The position numbers and the translations under genes are program-made. A stretch of DNA of 5,190 nucleotides from Phycisphaerales bacterium. Its GTDB lineage: Bacteria; Planctomycetota; Phycisphaerae; Phycisphaerales; UBA1924. The notes below the pieces were generated by a model. The model saw nothing but the letters and a program-made list of their open reading frames with translations, was not told the DNA's origin and did not search any database. Below, piece by piece: positions 4,775 through 5,190 of this stretch (position 1 is its first letter; the number at the start of each line of letters is the position of its first letter). The stretch spans positions 1 to 5,190 of the forward strand of contig JAGVLZ010000096.1 in NCBI GenBank assembly GCA_020054055.1, written 5' to 3'.

Positions 4775-4966
4775 ATGACCCATCCCGACCCGTCATCACA
4801 ACTCGAAAACCTAACGCGCGTGCTCGACGCGATCGACCTCGCGGAATCCACCGAGGCGATACGCGAAGCGCTCGCGCAGATCGACCGAGGCGAAGGACGC
4901 GAAGCGCGGGATGTCATCGCATCCATCCGGCGGGATCTTGGCCTCACCAGCCCGCGCGCTGAATGA
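4775..4966 (+). CDS. Small helical protein of unknown function (63 aa), antitoxin-like in character
   Basis: The product is 63 residues, acidic in the first half and basic near the end, with no Cys, Trp, signal peptide or membrane segment. Two or three amphipathic helices are likely: residues 9-22 (QLENLTRVLDAIDL), 24-36 (ESTEAIREALAQI) and 43-55 (EARDVIASIRRDL). The IDRGEGREARDVIASIRR stretch recalls the C-terminal part of small antitoxins of the ParD/Phd/RelB kind, where a short helix after 'G-E' wraps the toxin. No toxin gene lies beside it: the next gene downstream is an opposing membrane protein. This resemblance is weak. The codon choice is high-GC at third positions like its neighbours, and the start is preceded by a TAnnnT hexamer and an inverted repeat, which supports a real gene. 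It could equally be a lineage-specific regulator. Confidence 0.6.
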   Translation: MTHPDPSSQLENLTRVLDAIDLAESTEAIREALAQIDRGEGREARDVIASIRRDLGLTSPRAE

Positions 4967-4997
4967 ACGACAACAAGCACCACACGGACCCGCTCCC

Positions 4998-5190
4998 TTA
5001 CGGTCGCGGTTCGTTTGAGACTTGCCGCATCCGCCTTCCCACCCACACCGCGCACACGATCCCCACCGGCACCGCCAGCGCCACCTCGATCGCGCGGTTC
5101 ACCAGGTCGGCTGTGAGGCCCGTGTGCAGGTCGATCGACGTCGTGAGCGACAGCCCCAGCGGCAGCATGGGGGCGACAAACCCCGTGACC
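4998..5190 (-). CDS. C-terminal end of an unidentified membrane protein; 5' end outside window
   Basis: The minus-strand frame is open from the window edge to TAA at 5000-4998 and gives 63 residues. These have a moderately hydrophobic stretch (VTGFVAPMLPLGLSL), then a polar loop (TTSIDLHTGLTADL), and a clear terminal transmembrane helix (VALAVPVGIVCAVWVG) followed by basic RRMRQ and a short polar tail. Almost every codon ends in G or C, as in neighbouring genes, and the other minus-strand frames give no comparable hydrophobic pattern, so I take it as a real gene. The tail should face the cytoplasm by the positive-inside rule. The fragment is too short to assign a family. It converges on the 63-residue gene with 31 bases between, and no terminator hairpin is evident there. 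Confidence 0.65.
   Translation of the reverse strand, partial: VTGFVAPMLPLGLSLTTSIDLHTGLTADLVNRAIEVALAVPVGIVCAVWVGRRMRQVSNEPRP

Noticed and set aside
4762..5055. Minus-strand 97-codon open frame opposite the 63-residue gene
   Set aside because: The Arg/Ser/Ala-rich peptide is antisense to the small gene and overlaps the better-supported membrane-protein frame ending at 4998.

Overview
The window looks like chromosomal DNA of a high-GC planctomycete, perhaps from the Phycisphaerae side of the phylum. That placement is inferred from three things: an acyl carrier protein with a large insert of a kind I associate with planctomycetes, a membrane protein with an N-terminal zinc ribbon of the 'CxxC..L.GL..CPECG..FDP.DP.T' style common in that phylum, and dispersed palindromic repeats that translate into 'HPFRV..' pseudo-peptides. 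No rRNA, tRNA, CRISPR array or transposase gene is visible.

Layout. Positions 2-789 (+) hold the 3' half of a shikimate dehydrogenase gene (aroE) followed 11 bases later by a small three-helix membrane protein (DUF5658-like). They converge, with only 4 bases between, on a three-gene minus-strand operon (2237 down to 794): a FabZ-type hotdog dehydratase, an atypical acyl carrier protein, and a second, divergent FabZ-type dehydratase. The two dehydratases look like paralogues flanking their carrier protein, suggesting a dedicated 3-hydroxyacyl-ACP dehydration step in fatty acid or polyketide-like lipid synthesis. No ketosynthase or reductase is in view. Divergent from this operon, after only 40 bases, is a zinc-ribbon, single-pass membrane protein of unknown function (2278-3168, +), then purM (3218-4351, +), the AIR synthetase of purine biosynthesis.

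The 3' end of purM runs into a 333-base imperfect inverted repeat (4342-4674). Its outer 43 bases match at 41 positions, each arm can form several hairpins, and it supplies the purM stop codon. Beyond it are a short inverted repeat, a 63-residue helical protein (4775-4966, +), and the C-terminal end of a minus-strand membrane protein (4998-5190).

The most interesting regulatory observation is that all four genes that must begin their own transcript or plausibly do so (the first fabZ-like gene, the zinc-ribbon gene, purM and the 63-residue gene) lack a Shine-Dalgarno sequence and instead have a TAnnnT hexamer ending exactly 6 or 7 bases before the start codon. This is the arrangement expected for leaderless mRNAs. 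The three genes inside operons have purine-rich ribosome binding sites and no such hexamer. The least familiar structure is the palindromic repeat element, which has REP/MITE-like properties.
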